From the NCBI GenBank assembly GCA_001054945.1, contig JVKJ01000005.1, positions 930,001 to 994,000 of the forward strand: a stretch of DNA of 64,000 nt. Reading direction: 5' to 3'. The notes beneath the pieces are model-generated. The model was given only the letters and a program-made list of their open reading frames with translations, did no database searches and was not told the DNA's origin. Of the stretch, positions 32,774 to 42,198 are shown piece by piece. The translations under genes were made by a program, and so were the position numbers. Each line of letters opens with the position of its first letter. The stretch's first letter is position 1. The stretch comes from Corynebacterium falsenii. Lineage in GTDB: Bacteria; Actinomycetota; Actinomycetes; Mycobacteriales; Mycobacteriaceae.

Positions 32774-33820
32774 TTAACCCAGGCGTTGCAGAGCAAAACC
32801 CATGAGGTTTTCGAGCGCCGTACGAGCGTCGCCCTCCGGGAGCTTTGCCAGCTCCGCGGCACCCAGCGCGCGGTAGTGCTCCACATCTGCTTCGGCCTTC
32901 TGTCGGCCGTCGGACTGTTTGATCAGACCCAGGGCTTCTTCCACAAGCGCATCTTCCGTCACCGGGCCAGTGAGGATCTCGCGAAGGCGGTCGCCGTCGG
33001 GCCCCTCCTGCTGCAGCGCATAGAGCACGGGAAGGGTAAAGACGCCCTCCCTCAGGTCCGTTCCAGGGGTCTTTCCACTGTCCTTGGGATCGGCCCACAC
33101 GTCAATGATGTCGTCCACGATCTGGAAGACCTGGCCCATGTGGCGCCCGAACTTGTACAGCGCTTCCACGTGTTCCTGCGGAGCCCCGGAGTGCAATGCC
33201 CCCAAGTACCCAGCAGAGGCGATAAGCACACCCGTCTTCTCCTGGATGACGGTCATATAGTGCTCAACGGCATCCTTCCCCTTCGAGGTGCCGATGGTCT
33301 CCCGCATCTGCCCCGTCACCAGCTCGCGGAACGTCGCGGCGAAGTGCTTCACTGTGTCAGTCCCGAGCCCCGCCATGAGATCGCTGGCCACGGCAAAGAG
33401 GTAGTCACCAGCCAAAATGGCGATGGAATTATCCCACCTGGCATTCGCAGACTCGGCACCGCGCCGGCGGTCGGCTTCGTCCATCACATCATCGTGATAA
33501 AGAGTTGCGAGGTGCGTGATCTCCACGACCACCGCGGCATCGACGACATCGCGGGGGAAATCCTTCTGTTCGCCACCGCGCTTACCCCTCTCGCCGAATT
33601 GGGAGGCGAGGAGGGCGAAGACCACGCGGAACCGCTTACCACCGGCGATCGCCAGGTGGCTGATCTTGTCCGTGAGGAACTCTTCTCCCTCAGCCAGCAC
33701 AGAACGCAGCCGATGTTCGGCCTGGTTCAATCCGGCGGTGACAGCCTCGTTCAACTGTGGGGAGCCCAGTTCGGGCGCTACGAGGGTGTTCGACCCAGCC
33801 GTCAGATCGCTGCTTGCCAT
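32774..33820 (-). CDS. Polyprenyl diphosphate synthase (menaquinone side chain)
   Basis: This enzyme adds isopentenyl units to make the polyprenyl diphosphate tail used by MenA. The 348-residue product has both Asp-rich motifs, DDVMD (110-114) and DDIID (236-240), and the GGKRFR substrate motif (60-65). The preferred start is the ATG at 33820 (MASSDLTAGS); an ATG at 33850 is an alternative, and the frame is open further into the divergent menJ start. The gene is divergent to menJ and corresponds in position to M. tuberculosis grcC1 (Rv0562) next to menJ (Rv0561c). Confidence 0.9.
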   Translation of the reverse strand: MASSDLTAGSNTLVAPELGSPQLNEAVTAGLNQAEHRLRSVLAEGEEFLTDKISHLAIAGGKRFRVVFALLASQFGERGKRGGEQKDFPRDVVDAAVVVEITHLATLYHDDVMDEADRRRGAESANARWDNSIAILAGDYLFAVASDLMAGLGTDTVKHFAATFRELVTGQMRETIGTSKGKDAVEHYMTVIQEKTGVLIASAGYLGALHSGAPQEHVEALYKFGRHMGQVFQIVDDIIDVWADPKDSGKTPGTDLREGVFTLPVLYALQQEGPDGDRLREILTGPVTEDALVEEALGLIKQSDGRQKAEADVEHYRALGAAELAKLPEGDARTALENLMGFALQRLG

Positions 33821-33932
33821 GTCCTGCGTCAGCCTTTTTCCTTCAATCATTAACGTGCTGATCAATTGCTCATCCAACGATACAGTAGCCGCCCTGGGCA
33901 CCACATTTGGCACGCATGGAACAATAAGAGCA

Positions 33933-35336
33933 ATGTCAACAGCATCGTCACCAGCACCCCTCCCCCACACGGTTGAGGCCGACCTTGCCGTCATCGGCGC
34001 AGGCCCAGCGGGTTCAGCGACGGCCTACTACGCGGCCGCTGCAGGGCTGACCACTCTTGTGGTCGATATGGAGGATTTATTGGCCTCCCCGCGGGACAAG
34101 ACCTGCGGCGATGGCCTTACCCCGCGCGCCACGGGCGCGATGGCTCACATGCAGGCCAGCCACATTTTGCAGGGCCGGCCAAAGATCCACGGACTGAAGC
34201 TCCATGGCTTCGGCGGATCGATCACCGCCCCCTGGCCGAATACCGGCCGGTTCCCCACCCGGGGTAGCGCGATTCCACGCACACAGCTGGATCGAGCGCT
34301 GCTGGACCATGCCGTGCAGGCTGGTGCGAGGTTTCTGGGCGGGGTGAAGGCGGTCGATGCTGTGGTCGAACCCCGGCGAGGACAGCCGTGGGTGCGGGAA
34401 ATCGTCGGGGAGTGCCGCGGTGGCGTCCCCACCCCTGAGGGGGAAACCCACCGCGACGTCTCCCTTCAGCCGGGCGCGCGACTGCGGATCCGCGCGAAAA
34501 ACTTCGTGTTGGCAGAGGGAGTGCGCAGCCAGTTGGCCCGGAAGATCGGGATCCGCTGGGAGCGGGGCATCGTCCACGGGGTCGCGGCCCGGAGCTATGT
34601 GCCCACGCCGCGCGGGAATGAGCCGTGGATCCACAGCCACCTGGAGCTTCGCGGAGAAGACGGCGCCGCCCAGCCGGGCTACGGATGGATTTTCCCGCTG
34701 GGCTCGGGGATGGACACGCAGTCCGGTCCGGGGGTGAACCTGGGCTGCGGTGCGCTGGCCACCGCTACCAGGCCGGCCAGGGTGAATACGAAGAAGATGC
34801 TTCGAACCTACGCGGAGGGCGTGCGGGAAGAGTGGGAGCTCGGCGAGCCAGAGAAGATCACCAGCGCGCTGCTGCCCATGGGCGGCGCGGTCACGCGGGT
34901 AGCTGGAATTAATGTTGCGGCCGTGGGCGACACGGCGGCGCTGGTGAATCCGCTCAATGGCGAGGGGATCGACTACGCGCTCGAGAGCGGGCGAATGCTC
35001 GTTGAGTTGTTAGCCGACGGGGAACGAAATCCGGACGGGCTCACTCACATGTGGCCGGCGCGGCTGCGCCGCGAATACGGGGAGGCTTTCAGCATTGCTC
35101 GCCGTCTGGCGATCGTGTTGACCATGCCCGGGCTGTTGGCCGCCATTGGCCCGCTGGGAATGCGCGGGCCGTGGGCCGAACCGGTCATGAATGTCGCCGC
35201 CCGATTGATGGGGAATTTGGTGACGCCGGCCGACCGCGATCTGGCTGCGCGCACATGGCTTGCTGCGGGGCGCGTGGCGGCAGGAGCAGATCGGCTGCTC
35301 GCCGCGGATGCTCGGCCGCTATTCGGCCGCCCTTAG
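33933..35336 (+). CDS. menJ: Menaquinone reductase, geranylgeranyl reductase family
   Basis: The flavoprotein saturates one isoprene of the menaquinone tail (MenJ of M. tuberculosis). The 467-residue product starts MSTASSPAPLPHTVEADLAV, has the FAD dinucleotide motif GAGPAG (22-27), the reductase segment DKTCGDGLTPRA, and a late AVGDTAALVNPLNGEGIDYAL motif. The frame is open upstream but reads through the divergent synthase gene; the ATG at 33933 is the conserved start. It converges on menG with an 18-bp gap. It should act at the cytoplasmic membrane. Confidence 0.88.
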   Translation: MSTASSPAPLPHTVEADLAVIGAGPAGSATAYYAAAAGLTTLVVDMEDLLASPRDKTCGDGLTPRATGAMAHMQASHILQGRPKIHGLKLHGFGGSITAPWPNTGRFPTRGSAIPRTQLDRALLDHAVQAGARFLGGVKAVDAVVEPRRGQPWVREIVGECRGGVPTPEGETHRDVSLQPGARLRIRAKNFVLAEGVRSQLARKIGIRWERGIVHGVAARSYVPTPRGNEPWIHSHLELRGEDGAAQPGYGWIFPLGSGMDTQSGPGVNLGCGALATATRPARVNTKKMLRTYAEGVREEWELGEPEKITSALLPMGGAVTRVAGINVAAVGDTAALVNPLNGEGIDYALESGRMLVELLADGERNPDGLTHMWPARLRREYGEAFSIARRLAIVLTMPGLLAAIGPLGMRGPWAEPVMNVAARLMGNLVTPADRDLAARTWLAAGRVAAGADRLLAADARPLFGRP

Positions 35337-35355
35337 CGCGCGGCGGGGCTTCCGG

Positions 35356-36054
35356 CTAGGCCGGGTCGGCGGGTTTGGTGGCACTGTGCAGGGCGACAAT
35401 GCCTCCCGTGAGGTTCTGCCACCCGGCCTCTTCCCAGCCATTGTGGTTGATCTCTGCGGCGAGTTCCTCCTGATCCGGCCAGGCTCGGATCGATTCCGCC
35501 AGGTAGACATAGGCTTCCGGGTTGGAGGCCACCGCTTTGGCGACTATCGGGAGCGCTCGCATGAGATATTCCTTGTACACGGTGCGGAAACCTGGAATGA
35601 CCGGGGTGGAGAATTCTGCGACGGCCAGCTTCCCGCCTGGCTTGGTTACCCGGGCCATTTCCCGGAGGCCGGCGCGGAAGTCCACGATGTTGCGGAGGCC
35701 GTAGGAGATTGTGACCGCGTCGAAGGTGTTGTCCGGAAAGGGAAGCTTCGTTCCGTCCCCGCACACCATGGGAACGTCGCGGTGAGCTCCCGCGGAGAGC
35801 ATTCCCCAGGAAAAGTCGCAGGCCACACAGAAGGCGCCTGATTCGCTGAGCTCCTCTGTGGACACCCCTGTTCCCGCCGCGAGGTCCAGCACGAGGTCTC
35901 CCGCTTTGAGATCCAGCCGGCGGCGGGTGCGCTTCCTCCAGTAGCGGTCTTGCCCGAAACTCAGGATCGTGTTGGTGAGGTCGTAGTTCTTTCCGACAGC
36001 ATCAAACATGCTGGCGACCTCGTGTGGCTTCTTCTCCAGGCTTGCTCGTGACAC
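35356..36054 (-). CDS. menG: Demethylmenaquinone methyltransferase
   Basis: MenG (UbiE family) uses S-adenosylmethionine for the last step of menaquinone synthesis. The 232-residue protein has SAM motif [10 protein letters not shown] (55-63), the family segment [18 protein letters not shown], and a second motif GLRNIVDF. The start is GTG at 36054; it lies 8 nt behind TAGGAT, so a leaderless transcript is likely. It is convergent with menJ and corresponds to Rv0558 in M. tuberculosis. Confidence 0.95.
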   Translation of the reverse strand: MSRASLEKKPHEVASMFDAVGKNYDLTNTILSFGQDRYWRKRTRRRLDLKAGDLVLDLAAGTGVSTEELSESGAFCVACDFSWGMLSAGAHRDVPMVCGDGTKLPFPDNTFDAVTISYGLRNIVDFRAGLREMARVTKPGGKLAVAEFSTPVIPGFRTVYKEYLMRALPIVAKAVASNPEAYVYLAESIRAWPDQEELAAEINHNGWEEAGWQNLTGGIVALHSATKPADPA

Positions 36055-36062
36055 GATTGTTC

Positions 36063-36068
36063 ATCCTA
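36063..36068 (-). promoter_or_regulatory. -10 hexamer, leaderless start of menG
   Basis: TAGGAT on the minus strand, 8 nt before the GTG start at 36054. Confidence 0.4.
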
Positions 36069-36206
36069 GTCGGTCATGGTCCACGGAAAAATGTCCGCAG
36101 TGCGACGCTCTTCGCGCCTCGTGGCTATCACCACGGATAGAAACGGGCGGGGTCTGCGGATAGCCTCGTAAGAGGTGCCCCTGTTAGCCAGCAGTCCAGG
36201 GAAGAC

Positions 36207-36395
36207 ATGAATACGCAGTCCTTTAGTTTTAGAGCAATCCTCAGCATGGGTGTGATGCTGATAGTCAGCATCGTCATCCTGTACTTTCATGGGAACATGA
36301 CCAACTGGCAGATCTTCACGCTCGCCACGCTGGGTGTCTTGTTCATCTCAGATACCGGTGAGCTCGTGAAAAGGTACTTTCCCCAGGCCAGTTAG
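36207..36395 (+). CDS. Small membrane protein of unknown function
   Basis: A 62-residue protein with two hydrophobic segments (about 10-27 and 32-49) and a basic end VKRYFPQAS. AGGGAAG lies just before the ATG, a good ribosome-binding site, which supports it as a real gene. It lies alone on the plus strand between menG and mgtA. A CCAGTTAGGC direct repeat (36388-36397 and 36404-36413) spans its stop codon. No family is recognised. Confidence 0.6.
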   Translation: MNTQSFSFRAILSMGVMLIVSIVILYFHGNMTNWQIFTLATLGVLFISDTGELVKRYFPQAS

Positions 36396-36437
36396 GCTCC
36401 AGTCCAGTTAGGCCGCCCCTCGCTAGGCTACGCCCAG

Positions 36438-37679
36438 CTAAGCCACCCGAGTGCGGTGCGAGATATCACCGAGCTGCTGGTTTCGGGACACAACACCTGC
36501 GGGTCGCCCGTGTCGATGGATCGCATCCCCGTAGTAGCTCACCAGCTGGGTGCACAAGCTGTACCACGTCTTGTCTTGGATCCCCGCCAGGGCGTGTTCA
36601 CGAAATGCTGGCAACCGATCACCGATGATCCGGTCCACAGCGATCGGGAGATCCCTCGTGAAGGTTTCTACCTCCAGGAGGTAGCCATTGTGGCCCTGGT
36701 CGATCAGGTCGATGGGCCCGCCCGCCGCGGGTGCAATGGTGGGCACGCCGGAGGCCTGTGCTTCCTGAACCGCCTGACAGAAGGTTTCAAACTGGCCGGT
36801 GTGCACGAACACATCCAAGCTGGCATACCCACGGGGCAAATCGTCGCCGTACAGCCCGCCGGTAAACACTGCGGTGGGCATGACCTTCATCAGCGCATCC
36901 ATTTCCGGCCCGCCACCGATGATGACCACTTGAATATCGTCCCGCCCATTCAGCGCGGCCATTCGCTCGACGGATTTCTCTGCCGCCAGGCGCCCCACGA
37001 ACCCGACAACCTTTCGCTCCGACCGTGGGACCGGATTCACCCCCATCCCGCGCTCCGAGCGCAGCCGCTCCCCCTTCTCGAACCAGGACGCGCGCAATTC
37101 TTCGGAACGCTTGGACGGATGGAAACGCTCCGCATCCACGCCCCGGCCCCAATGGAAAACGTTGCGGACATGGTGAGCCTCCAGTTCCGCAATGGTCACG
37201 GAGCTCGGAGCCAAGGTCAGGGTGCACTGGTTATGCAGAGCCCGCGTCCACTGCCACGCCATCGCCGAGAGCGCCTTGGCCTTGTAGTTCATTGCGAATC
37301 CCGCGACGTCCGTCTGGTAGACCGCCACGCACGGTAGCCCCAGCGTCTTCGCCGCGAAGGCACCGGCCCCGCCCAGTACAAAGGGGCTCGCCAGGTGCAC
37401 CACGTCCGGCTTGAACTGCCCCAATTCAGTCAGCACGCTGGGCAGCGGCACGCCAATGGGAAGGGAATTGATTCCGGGAACTTCCACGGTGGGTACACGG
37501 GCAATTCGATAGCCCTCGTAGTGGAAGATTTCCTCTTGGCCATCCCGCGCCCCCGGCGCGATGACCAGCGCCTCATGCCCCTCTCGTCGCAGGTGTTCCA
37601 GCACTCGAAGCACGGAATTGACCACTCCGTTAACGTTCGGAAGGAAACTTTCGGCGACAATCGCAACACGCATGCTCAT
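36438..37679 (-). CDS. mgtA: GDP-mannose-dependent alpha-mannosyltransferase MgtA
   Basis: MgtA (once called PimB; Rv0557) adds mannose to glucuronosyl-diacylglycerol and takes part in mannolipid and lipoglycan synthesis at the inner face of the membrane. The 413-residue GT-B/GT4 enzyme starts at the ATG at 37679, with AAGGG six bases before it. It shows the N-terminal segment AIVAESFLPNVNGV, the donor-binding VGRLAAEKSVER, and the E-x7-E motif (Glu298/Glu306) in FETFCQAVQEAQ. It lies between the small gene and the DUF3592 gene upstream, as in M. tuberculosis. Confidence 0.9.
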   Translation of the reverse strand: MSMRVAIVAESFLPNVNGVVNSVLRVLEHLRREGHEALVIAPGARDGQEEIFHYEGYRIARVPTVEVPGINSLPIGVPLPSVLTELGQFKPDVVHLASPFVLGGAGAFAAKTLGLPCVAVYQTDVAGFAMNYKAKALSAMAWQWTRALHNQCTLTLAPSSVTIAELEAHHVRNVFHWGRGVDAERFHPSKRSEELRASWFEKGERLRSERGMGVNPVPRSERKVVGFVGRLAAEKSVERMAALNGRDDIQVVIIGGGPEMDALMKVMPTAVFTGGLYGDDLPRGYASLDVFVHTGQFETFCQAVQEAQASGVPTIAPAAGGPIDLIDQGHNGYLLEVETFTRDLPIAVDRIIGDRLPAFREHALAGIQDKTWYSLCTQLVSYYGDAIHRHGRPAGVVSRNQQLGDISHRTRVA

Positions 37680-37780
37680 CAAGATCCCTTAAACAGTTAA
37701 CCTGCGCCCTGAATCTGAGTTAAGAGTTTACCAAGGTTCTATGAACATTGCGTTACCAATAGTTGTGACGATAGATAATC

Positions 37781-38227
37781 TTATCCGTCGTCGCTGGTCA
37801 TCCTCTGCCTACGCTCCACCGCGCGCACAGTCGCCGCGCACAGCCCGCAGATTGCGAGCATCGCGGCCATCGAACTCAGCGCCGGGCGAAATGCCAGAGT
37901 CCATGTCCTCCCCACCACGCGCATGTTCTCTGGCCGATTGGTCTGGTACTCGATGCGCACCTGTTGCCCTTCCACCAGCCCCACGGGGTAGCGCAGACCA
38001 GAATCGGGCTGCCGGTAGTTCCCCTCCGCGTCCCGGTACCTCACGGAGGTCCGCAGCTTCGTCACCTCCAGTACCTCAGCCGTGGCCGTGCCTTTCGATT
38101 TGGACAACCGGGCATCTTCCATCGCTGCGGTCACCACCATCCCCGCACAAATCAGGATGGAAAACACCGCCAGCGCAATCACCGCCTGGTACGCGCGCCG
38201 GAAGAGGCGCTGCCGACGCCCCGCCAT
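37781..38227 (-). CDS. DUF3592-like membrane protein
   Basis: A 148-residue protein with two hydrophobic segments (about 15-36 and 108-132) flanking an extracytoplasmic beta-rich domain with VRYRDAEGNY and QQVRIEYQTNRPE, the DUF3592 pattern. It is the counterpart of Rv0556 next to menD. The ATG at 38227 overlaps the menD stop (TGATG); a GTG one codon earlier also overlaps, so translation is probably coupled. Function unknown. Confidence 0.75.
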   Translation of the reverse strand: MAGRRQRLFRRAYQAVIALAVFSILICAGMVVTAAMEDARLSKSKGTATAEVLEVTKLRTSVRYRDAEGNYRQPDSGLRYPVGLVEGQQVRIEYQTNRPENMRVVGRTWTLAFRPALSSMAAMLAICGLCAATVRAVERRQRMTSDDG

Positions 38228-40134
38228 CACCGGGGGCTCACTCTTTCACGGATCTTCCGCTCCAGTTCCGGACGCCACTGCCGTGACACCCGGGCTTCAA
38301 TCACCAGCACGCCCTCCTTGGTGATGTGTTCAAGCTTGTCCGCATCGGCCCCGTGTGCCTCCTCCAGCGCTGCCCAGTTACCCGCCTCCTGTTGGGTGTC
38401 CATGACCTGTGCCAACTCGACCAGGTTCTCCACGGGGATGTGCCCCACGCCTCCGGCGCGGCACAGCGCGCCAAGGTCGGTTCCAGTCGGCGTGCCGAAG
38501 ACCCTTTCGAAGGCGCTTGCGCCATCGTCAAAGGTGCGCAGGGTGTCCCCGCCAGGTTCCAGCCCTTCAAAGATGGCGCCTCCGTCATCGTTGATGACAA
38601 CCACCACCAAGTTTCCCGGCACGGGTTCTTGTGGATGGAAGAGGATAGAGGTGGCGTCATGAATAAAGGTGAGATCCCCCAACACCGCGACCGTGCGGGG
38701 AGCGCGTAACTCCTCCGGACGCGCGGATTGGGTCGCCAGCGCAGTGCCAATGGCTGTGGCGATGGTCCCGTCGATACCGGCGGCGCCTCGATTGGCGATC
38801 GTGCGCACCCCATCGAACGGGAGACCCGCGCGGGAGGCATCCCTCACAGTGGAGGAGGCCCCCAAGACCAAAGTGTCCCCGTCCCGGAGTGCGTCGGCGA
38901 CGGCAGCAACGGCGTGCATGCCGGAGAATACCTGCGATGGATCCGACTCATCGGTACCGAGGGCGTGACGAACCGCCTCGACACCCAAGTCGCTGATCGC
39001 ACGGCACACGTCCACCCACCCGGCAGGGTGCTCCCCTGTCAGGCGAATCGAGGAGCCAATCCGGCGGGCCGTGTGCGCCACGTCGGGAACGGTGTTGGTC
39101 TCGGTCAGGACGGTGATATCAATGTCCGGGTCCGCGAGCAGCTGTGTGACCGAGCGGTGGAGAGTCGGGCGCCCCACGACAATGATCTGTTCCGGGCGGG
39201 TGGCAGCGGAATACTCCCCGTGGGCCACCTGGGCCGCGGTGAACATCGAGGCCGCAGCGGAATGGATGGGGAAATCCGGAGCGGGAGCCATGGGCTCGGC
39301 CAGGACCGGCAGGTCAGCGAGGACTTCAAGAATTTCCCGCGCCCATGCTTCGTCGGTGACCGAGCCAGCGATCACCAGGGTGCGGCGGGACACATCGACC
39401 GTCACCTGCCCGAACGGCAGGCGCTGCTCCCGGGTGGCCGGGGCGTATTCCCGGAGCGGGACATCGCCGGCAGTTCCGCGCGAAGTGTCCTCGTCACTCC
39501 GCTGTGCTAATTCCTGTGCCAGTTCTTGCGCCAGCAACGTCACGTCCGTCGCCGCCCCGGGCACTAGTGGCTCCACAAATGGCACATCCAAGTGCCCACC
39601 ACCGCCGGAGACCGGGTCCACCACCTCGCGGATGAGCCTGTCCACGGTCGCGCGGACTTGGCGATCCCCCGCCGTCTGGGAATCCAGCTCTGCCCGCGCG
39701 GCGGCATGCGAGCCGAAGATCTCCCTCTGGTCGATCGTCTGGTTCGCTCCAGTTCCCACGTAGGACCACGGCCGGTTACTGGAGATCACCACCAGCGGCG
39801 CATGAGTCAACGTAGCCTCCACCATCGCGGGCAGACAGTTGGCCACGGCGGTGCCGGAGGTCATGACAACGGGCACCGGCGTGCCAGACGCCTTCGCCAT
39901 CCCCAGCGCCAAAAAGGCCGCACCACGCTCATCGGTGCGCACATGAAGGCGGATCCTCCCGGCGCGGGAGGCCTCCGCCAGGGCCAAGGCCAGCGGCGCG
40001 GACCGCGATCCGGGACAGACCACGGCCTCGCGAACCCCGCAGCGAATCAGCTCGTCGACGATCAGCGCGCCCACGCGCACTGAGGGTGGTCCGGCTTCGT
40101 GCTCCAGCGGCTCATTGTTTTCCATCACGGCCAT
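38227..40134 (-). CDS. menD: SEPHCHC synthase MenD
   Basis: MenD is a thiamine-diphosphate enzyme that joins isochorismate and 2-oxoglutarate, the committed step of menaquinone synthesis. The 635-residue product has the N-terminal VCPGSRSAPLALAL, the catalytic-glutamate region RTDERGAAFLALG, a Mg/ThDP-binding region around VINDDGGAIFEGL, and normal length. An extra Glu/Asp-rich loop (ELAQELAQRSDEDTSRG) is present. The ATG at 40134 has no Shine-Dalgarno; an ATG at 40125 is an alternative. The DUF3592 gene is coupled at its 3' end. Confidence 0.95.
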   Translation of the reverse strand: MAVMENNEPLEHEAGPPSVRVGALIVDELIRCGVREAVVCPGSRSAPLALALAEASRAGRIRLHVRTDERGAAFLALGMAKASGTPVPVVMTSGTAVANCLPAMVEATLTHAPLVVISSNRPWSYVGTGANQTIDQREIFGSHAAARAELDSQTAGDRQVRATVDRLIREVVDPVSGGGGHLDVPFVEPLVPGAATDVTLLAQELAQELAQRSDEDTSRGTAGDVPLREYAPATREQRLPFGQVTVDVSRRTLVIAGSVTDEAWAREILEVLADLPVLAEPMAPAPDFPIHSAAASMFTAAQVAHGEYSAATRPEQIIVVGRPTLHRSVTQLLADPDIDITVLTETNTVPDVAHTARRIGSSIRLTGEHPAGWVDVCRAISDLGVEAVRHALGTDESDPSQVFSGMHAVAAVADALRDGDTLVLGASSTVRDASRAGLPFDGVRTIANRGAAGIDGTIATAIGTALATQSARPEELRAPRTVAVLGDLTFIHDATSILFHPQEPVPGNLVVVVINDDGGAIFEGLEPGGDTLRTFDDGASAFERVFGTPTGTDLGALCRAGGVGHIPVENLVELAQVMDTQQEAGNWAALEEAHGADADKLEHITKEGVLVIEARVSRQWRPELERKIRERVSPR

Positions 40135-40162
40135 TTAACTTACTCGCCGGGCCGGCAGCACT

Positions 40163-40960
40163 CTATCTCCCGGTGAACCGCCCCTCACGTTTGTTCAAGA
40201 AGGCTCCCATCGCTTCGGGATGATCATCTGTGTGATGGGCGATGGCCTGCATCGCAGCGGATAGCTCCAGGATGCTGGCCAGCGATTGCTGCTGCGATTC
40301 CCGCAACAATTTCTTCGTCATGCGCACGGAGTGCGGAGGGTTCTTCGCCACCCTCGCCGCCAGTTTGTGCGCCACCTCCCCCAGTTGTTCAGGGTCAGCA
40401 AGCTCGTTCACGAGCCCCCAATCCAGGGCCCGCTCAGCAGTGATTCGGTCCCCGGTGAGCGCCATCTCCGCAGCTCGCGCGAGGCTCAAGTTCTTCGTGA
40501 GCAGCCAAGCACCCCCATCCCCCGGCACAATGCCCAGCGCCGCGAAACTCTCCGCCATCCATGCGGAGGAGGCCATCACGCGCAGATCGCACATCATCGC
40601 AAGGTCCGCGCCCGCCCCGACCGCGGGCCCGTTAATGGCCGCGATCGTAGGAACGTCGCAGTTGAACAGGGCCAGGGGGATTTTTTGGACGCCACTGCGG
40701 TACCCATTGCGCAGTTCGTAAGGATTACCGGCGAACATCCCCTCCTTGCCGACCATGGCCTTAATGTTTCCCCCAGCGGAGAAGGCCTTCCCCGCCCCGG
40801 TGAGGATGACAGCCCGCACTCGATGGTCCTGATTGACCCGCTCCACGTTCTCGGTGATCGCCTCGATCATGTCTGCCTCAGTGATCGGGTTGCGGGATTC
40901 CGGTCGGTTCAATGTCCAGGTTTCAATGTTGCCTTCGGACTGCACGAGGAGCGGATTCAT
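40163..40960 (-). CDS. Enoyl-CoA hydratase/isomerase family protein
   Basis: A 265-residue crotonase-fold enzyme with the oxyanion-hole segments AFSAGGNIK and GPAVGAGADLAMMCD, and a Glu (WMAESFAALG) at the position of one catalytic glutamate. The second catalytic Glu of classical hydratases is replaced within GIVPGDGG, so the exact reaction (hydratase, isomerase or other) is uncertain. It lies between menC and menD, but its fold is that of fatty-acid oxidation. The start is the ATG at 40960, 7 nt behind TAGGCT (leaderless); the frame further upstream is not conserved. Confidence 0.85.
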   Translation of the reverse strand: MNPLLVQSEGNIETWTLNRPESRNPITEADMIEAITENVERVNQDHRVRAVILTGAGKAFSAGGNIKAMVGKEGMFAGNPYELRNGYRSGVQKIPLALFNCDVPTIAAINGPAVGAGADLAMMCDLRVMASSAWMAESFAALGIVPGDGGAWLLTKNLSLARAAEMALTGDRITAERALDWGLVNELADPEQLGEVAHKLAARVAKNPPHSVRMTKKLLRESQQQSLASILELSAAMQAIAHHTDDHPEAMGAFLNKREGRFTGR

Positions 40961-40967
40961 GCTTAGC

Positions 40968-40973
40968 AGCCTA
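40968..40973 (-). promoter_or_regulatory. -10 hexamer, leaderless start of the enoyl-CoA hydratase gene
   Basis: TAGGCT on the minus strand, 7 nt before the ATG at 40960. Confidence 0.4.
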
Positions 40974-41078
40974 GTTTTGAGGCCACCTCCACGAACCAAA
41001 ATCGTCATATCGGCAGCGAGAACGGCAGCAGCAAGTGGGGCGGATATGGCTACAGGGCGAGAACGTGACGCGGTGAGA

Positions 41079-42179
41079 TCACAGGAACTCAGCAGCGCGC
41101 CGGGCTCGCTCAATCCACCAATCCCGGCGGTCCTGCGGAACGGCGAAGCGCTCCAATACCTCCGGGTCGGGCTCCACCGGCCCCAGCTCCATTGAGCCGT
41201 TGACGATGGGGCGGTGGGCCACATCAACGTCGAACAGAGCACCTGTCGCCAAGCCGGCAGCCTGAGGGTCGATGGCGGCCCCCTCATCGTCGTGGTAGCG
41301 CGGGAGCATCGCCGCTGCCTGCAGGCCCGCGCCAATTCCCACCGCGCTATCCAGCGCGGAACTCACGGTCAGCGCCACACCATAGCGGGACACCTCGCTG
41401 GCAATCTCGCGAACAACATCCGCCCCGCCCAGCGGCGCCACCTTCACGACAGCCACATCGCACGCCCCCGCCTTCACCACTCGCAGCGGGTCGTCAGCCT
41501 TTCGAATGAGTTCGTCGGCAGCGATCCTCACGATCCGACCTTCGCGCATCAGTGTCATTCTGACCTGCGCTAGTTCTTCCGCCGTGGCGCAGGGTTGTTC
41601 GGCATAGTCCAGTGGACCTTGGTTGCTGAGTTCTCGCAGTACGTCCACCGCTTGCTCCACAGTCCATCCAGCATTCGCGTCCACCCGGATCTTCGGCGCC
41701 GGCACCCCGTGGTCCGCGAAGTAGCGGCGCACCGCTGCCACCCGGGCCACATCCCGCTGCTTCGACGTGGAGAACTCCACTCCGGGCTCGGCTACCTTCA
41801 CCTTGACAGTGGTACAGCCCGGGTAGCGCTGCATCAATTCCTCGACCCCCTCTACGTGAAGCGTGGTATCGATGGCGGGAATCGTTGCATTGACCTCCAC
41901 AGACGACGGAAGGTCACGTGGCGCGTTATCCTCCCGGCCTGGAGCCGGCTCGGTGGCGTCCCCCCATGAATACAGCGCTGAACGCAACCAGCGCGAAGAT
42001 TCCTGCGGCCCATACTCCACGAAGGGAGCGAACTCTACCCACCCGCGCGGGCCACGAACCAGCATGACCTCCCGGCGAGTGATGCCCCGGAACTTCACCC
42101 GCAGCGGAAGGCTGAGAACGTGGGCTCGGTCGTCCAGGGAGGAAAGAAAATCATTGAGCGTGGCAGGGGTAGTAAACAC
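41079..42179 (-). CDS. menC: o-Succinylbenzoate synthase MenC
   Basis: MenC dehydrates SHCHC to o-succinylbenzoate and belongs to the enolase superfamily. The 366-residue product has the family catalytic residues in KVKV, VDANAGW, EQPC, AADEL and VVKVAP. Alignment by eye with other corynebacterial MenC proteins favours the GTG at 42179 (VFTTPATLNDF). An ATG at 42200 is also open but overlaps the menB ATG on the other strand. The GTG is 7 nt behind TAGTGT (minus strand, 42187-42192). It is divergent to menB. Confidence 0.92.
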   Translation of the reverse strand: MFTTPATLNDFLSSLDDRAHVLSLPLRVKFRGITRREVMLVRGPRGWVEFAPFVEYGPQESSRWLRSALYSWGDATEPAPGREDNAPRDLPSSVEVNATIPAIDTTLHVEGVEELMQRYPGCTTVKVKVAEPGVEFSTSKQRDVARVAAVRRYFADHGVPAPKIRVDANAGWTVEQAVDVLRELSNQGPLDYAEQPCATAEELAQVRMTLMREGRIVRIAADELIRKADDPLRVVKAGACDVAVVKVAPLGGADVVREIASEVSRYGVALTVSSALDSAVGIGAGLQAAAMLPRYHDDEGAAIDPQAAGLATGALFDVDVAHRPIVNGSMELGPVEPDPEVLERFAVPQDRRDWWIERARRAAEFL

Positions 42180-42181
42180 GC

Positions 42182-42196
42182 CCCTTACACTAAGGG
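42182..42196. promoter_or_regulatory. Palindromic divergent promoter of menC and menB
   Basis: CCCTTA (42182-42187) and TAAGGG (42191-42196) are perfect arms around CAC. On the plus strand TACACT (42186-42191) ends 7 nt before the menB ATG (42199). On the minus strand TAGTGT (42192-42187) ends 7 nt before the menC GTG (42179). Both look like -10 hexamers of leaderless transcripts, and they overlap almost fully. Confidence 0.5.
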
Positions 42197-42198
42197 AC

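Noticed and set aside
37781..38230. GTG start (38230) for the DUF3592 gene
   Set aside because: Possible (GTGA overlap), but the ATG at 38227 gives an equally coupled start (TGATG) and neither has a better ribosome site; the ATG was kept.
40163..40960. MenH or another menaquinone enzyme
   Set aside because: The sequence is a crotonase with GAGADLAMMCD-type motifs, whereas MenH is an alpha/beta-hydrolase. Location between men genes alone is not enough.
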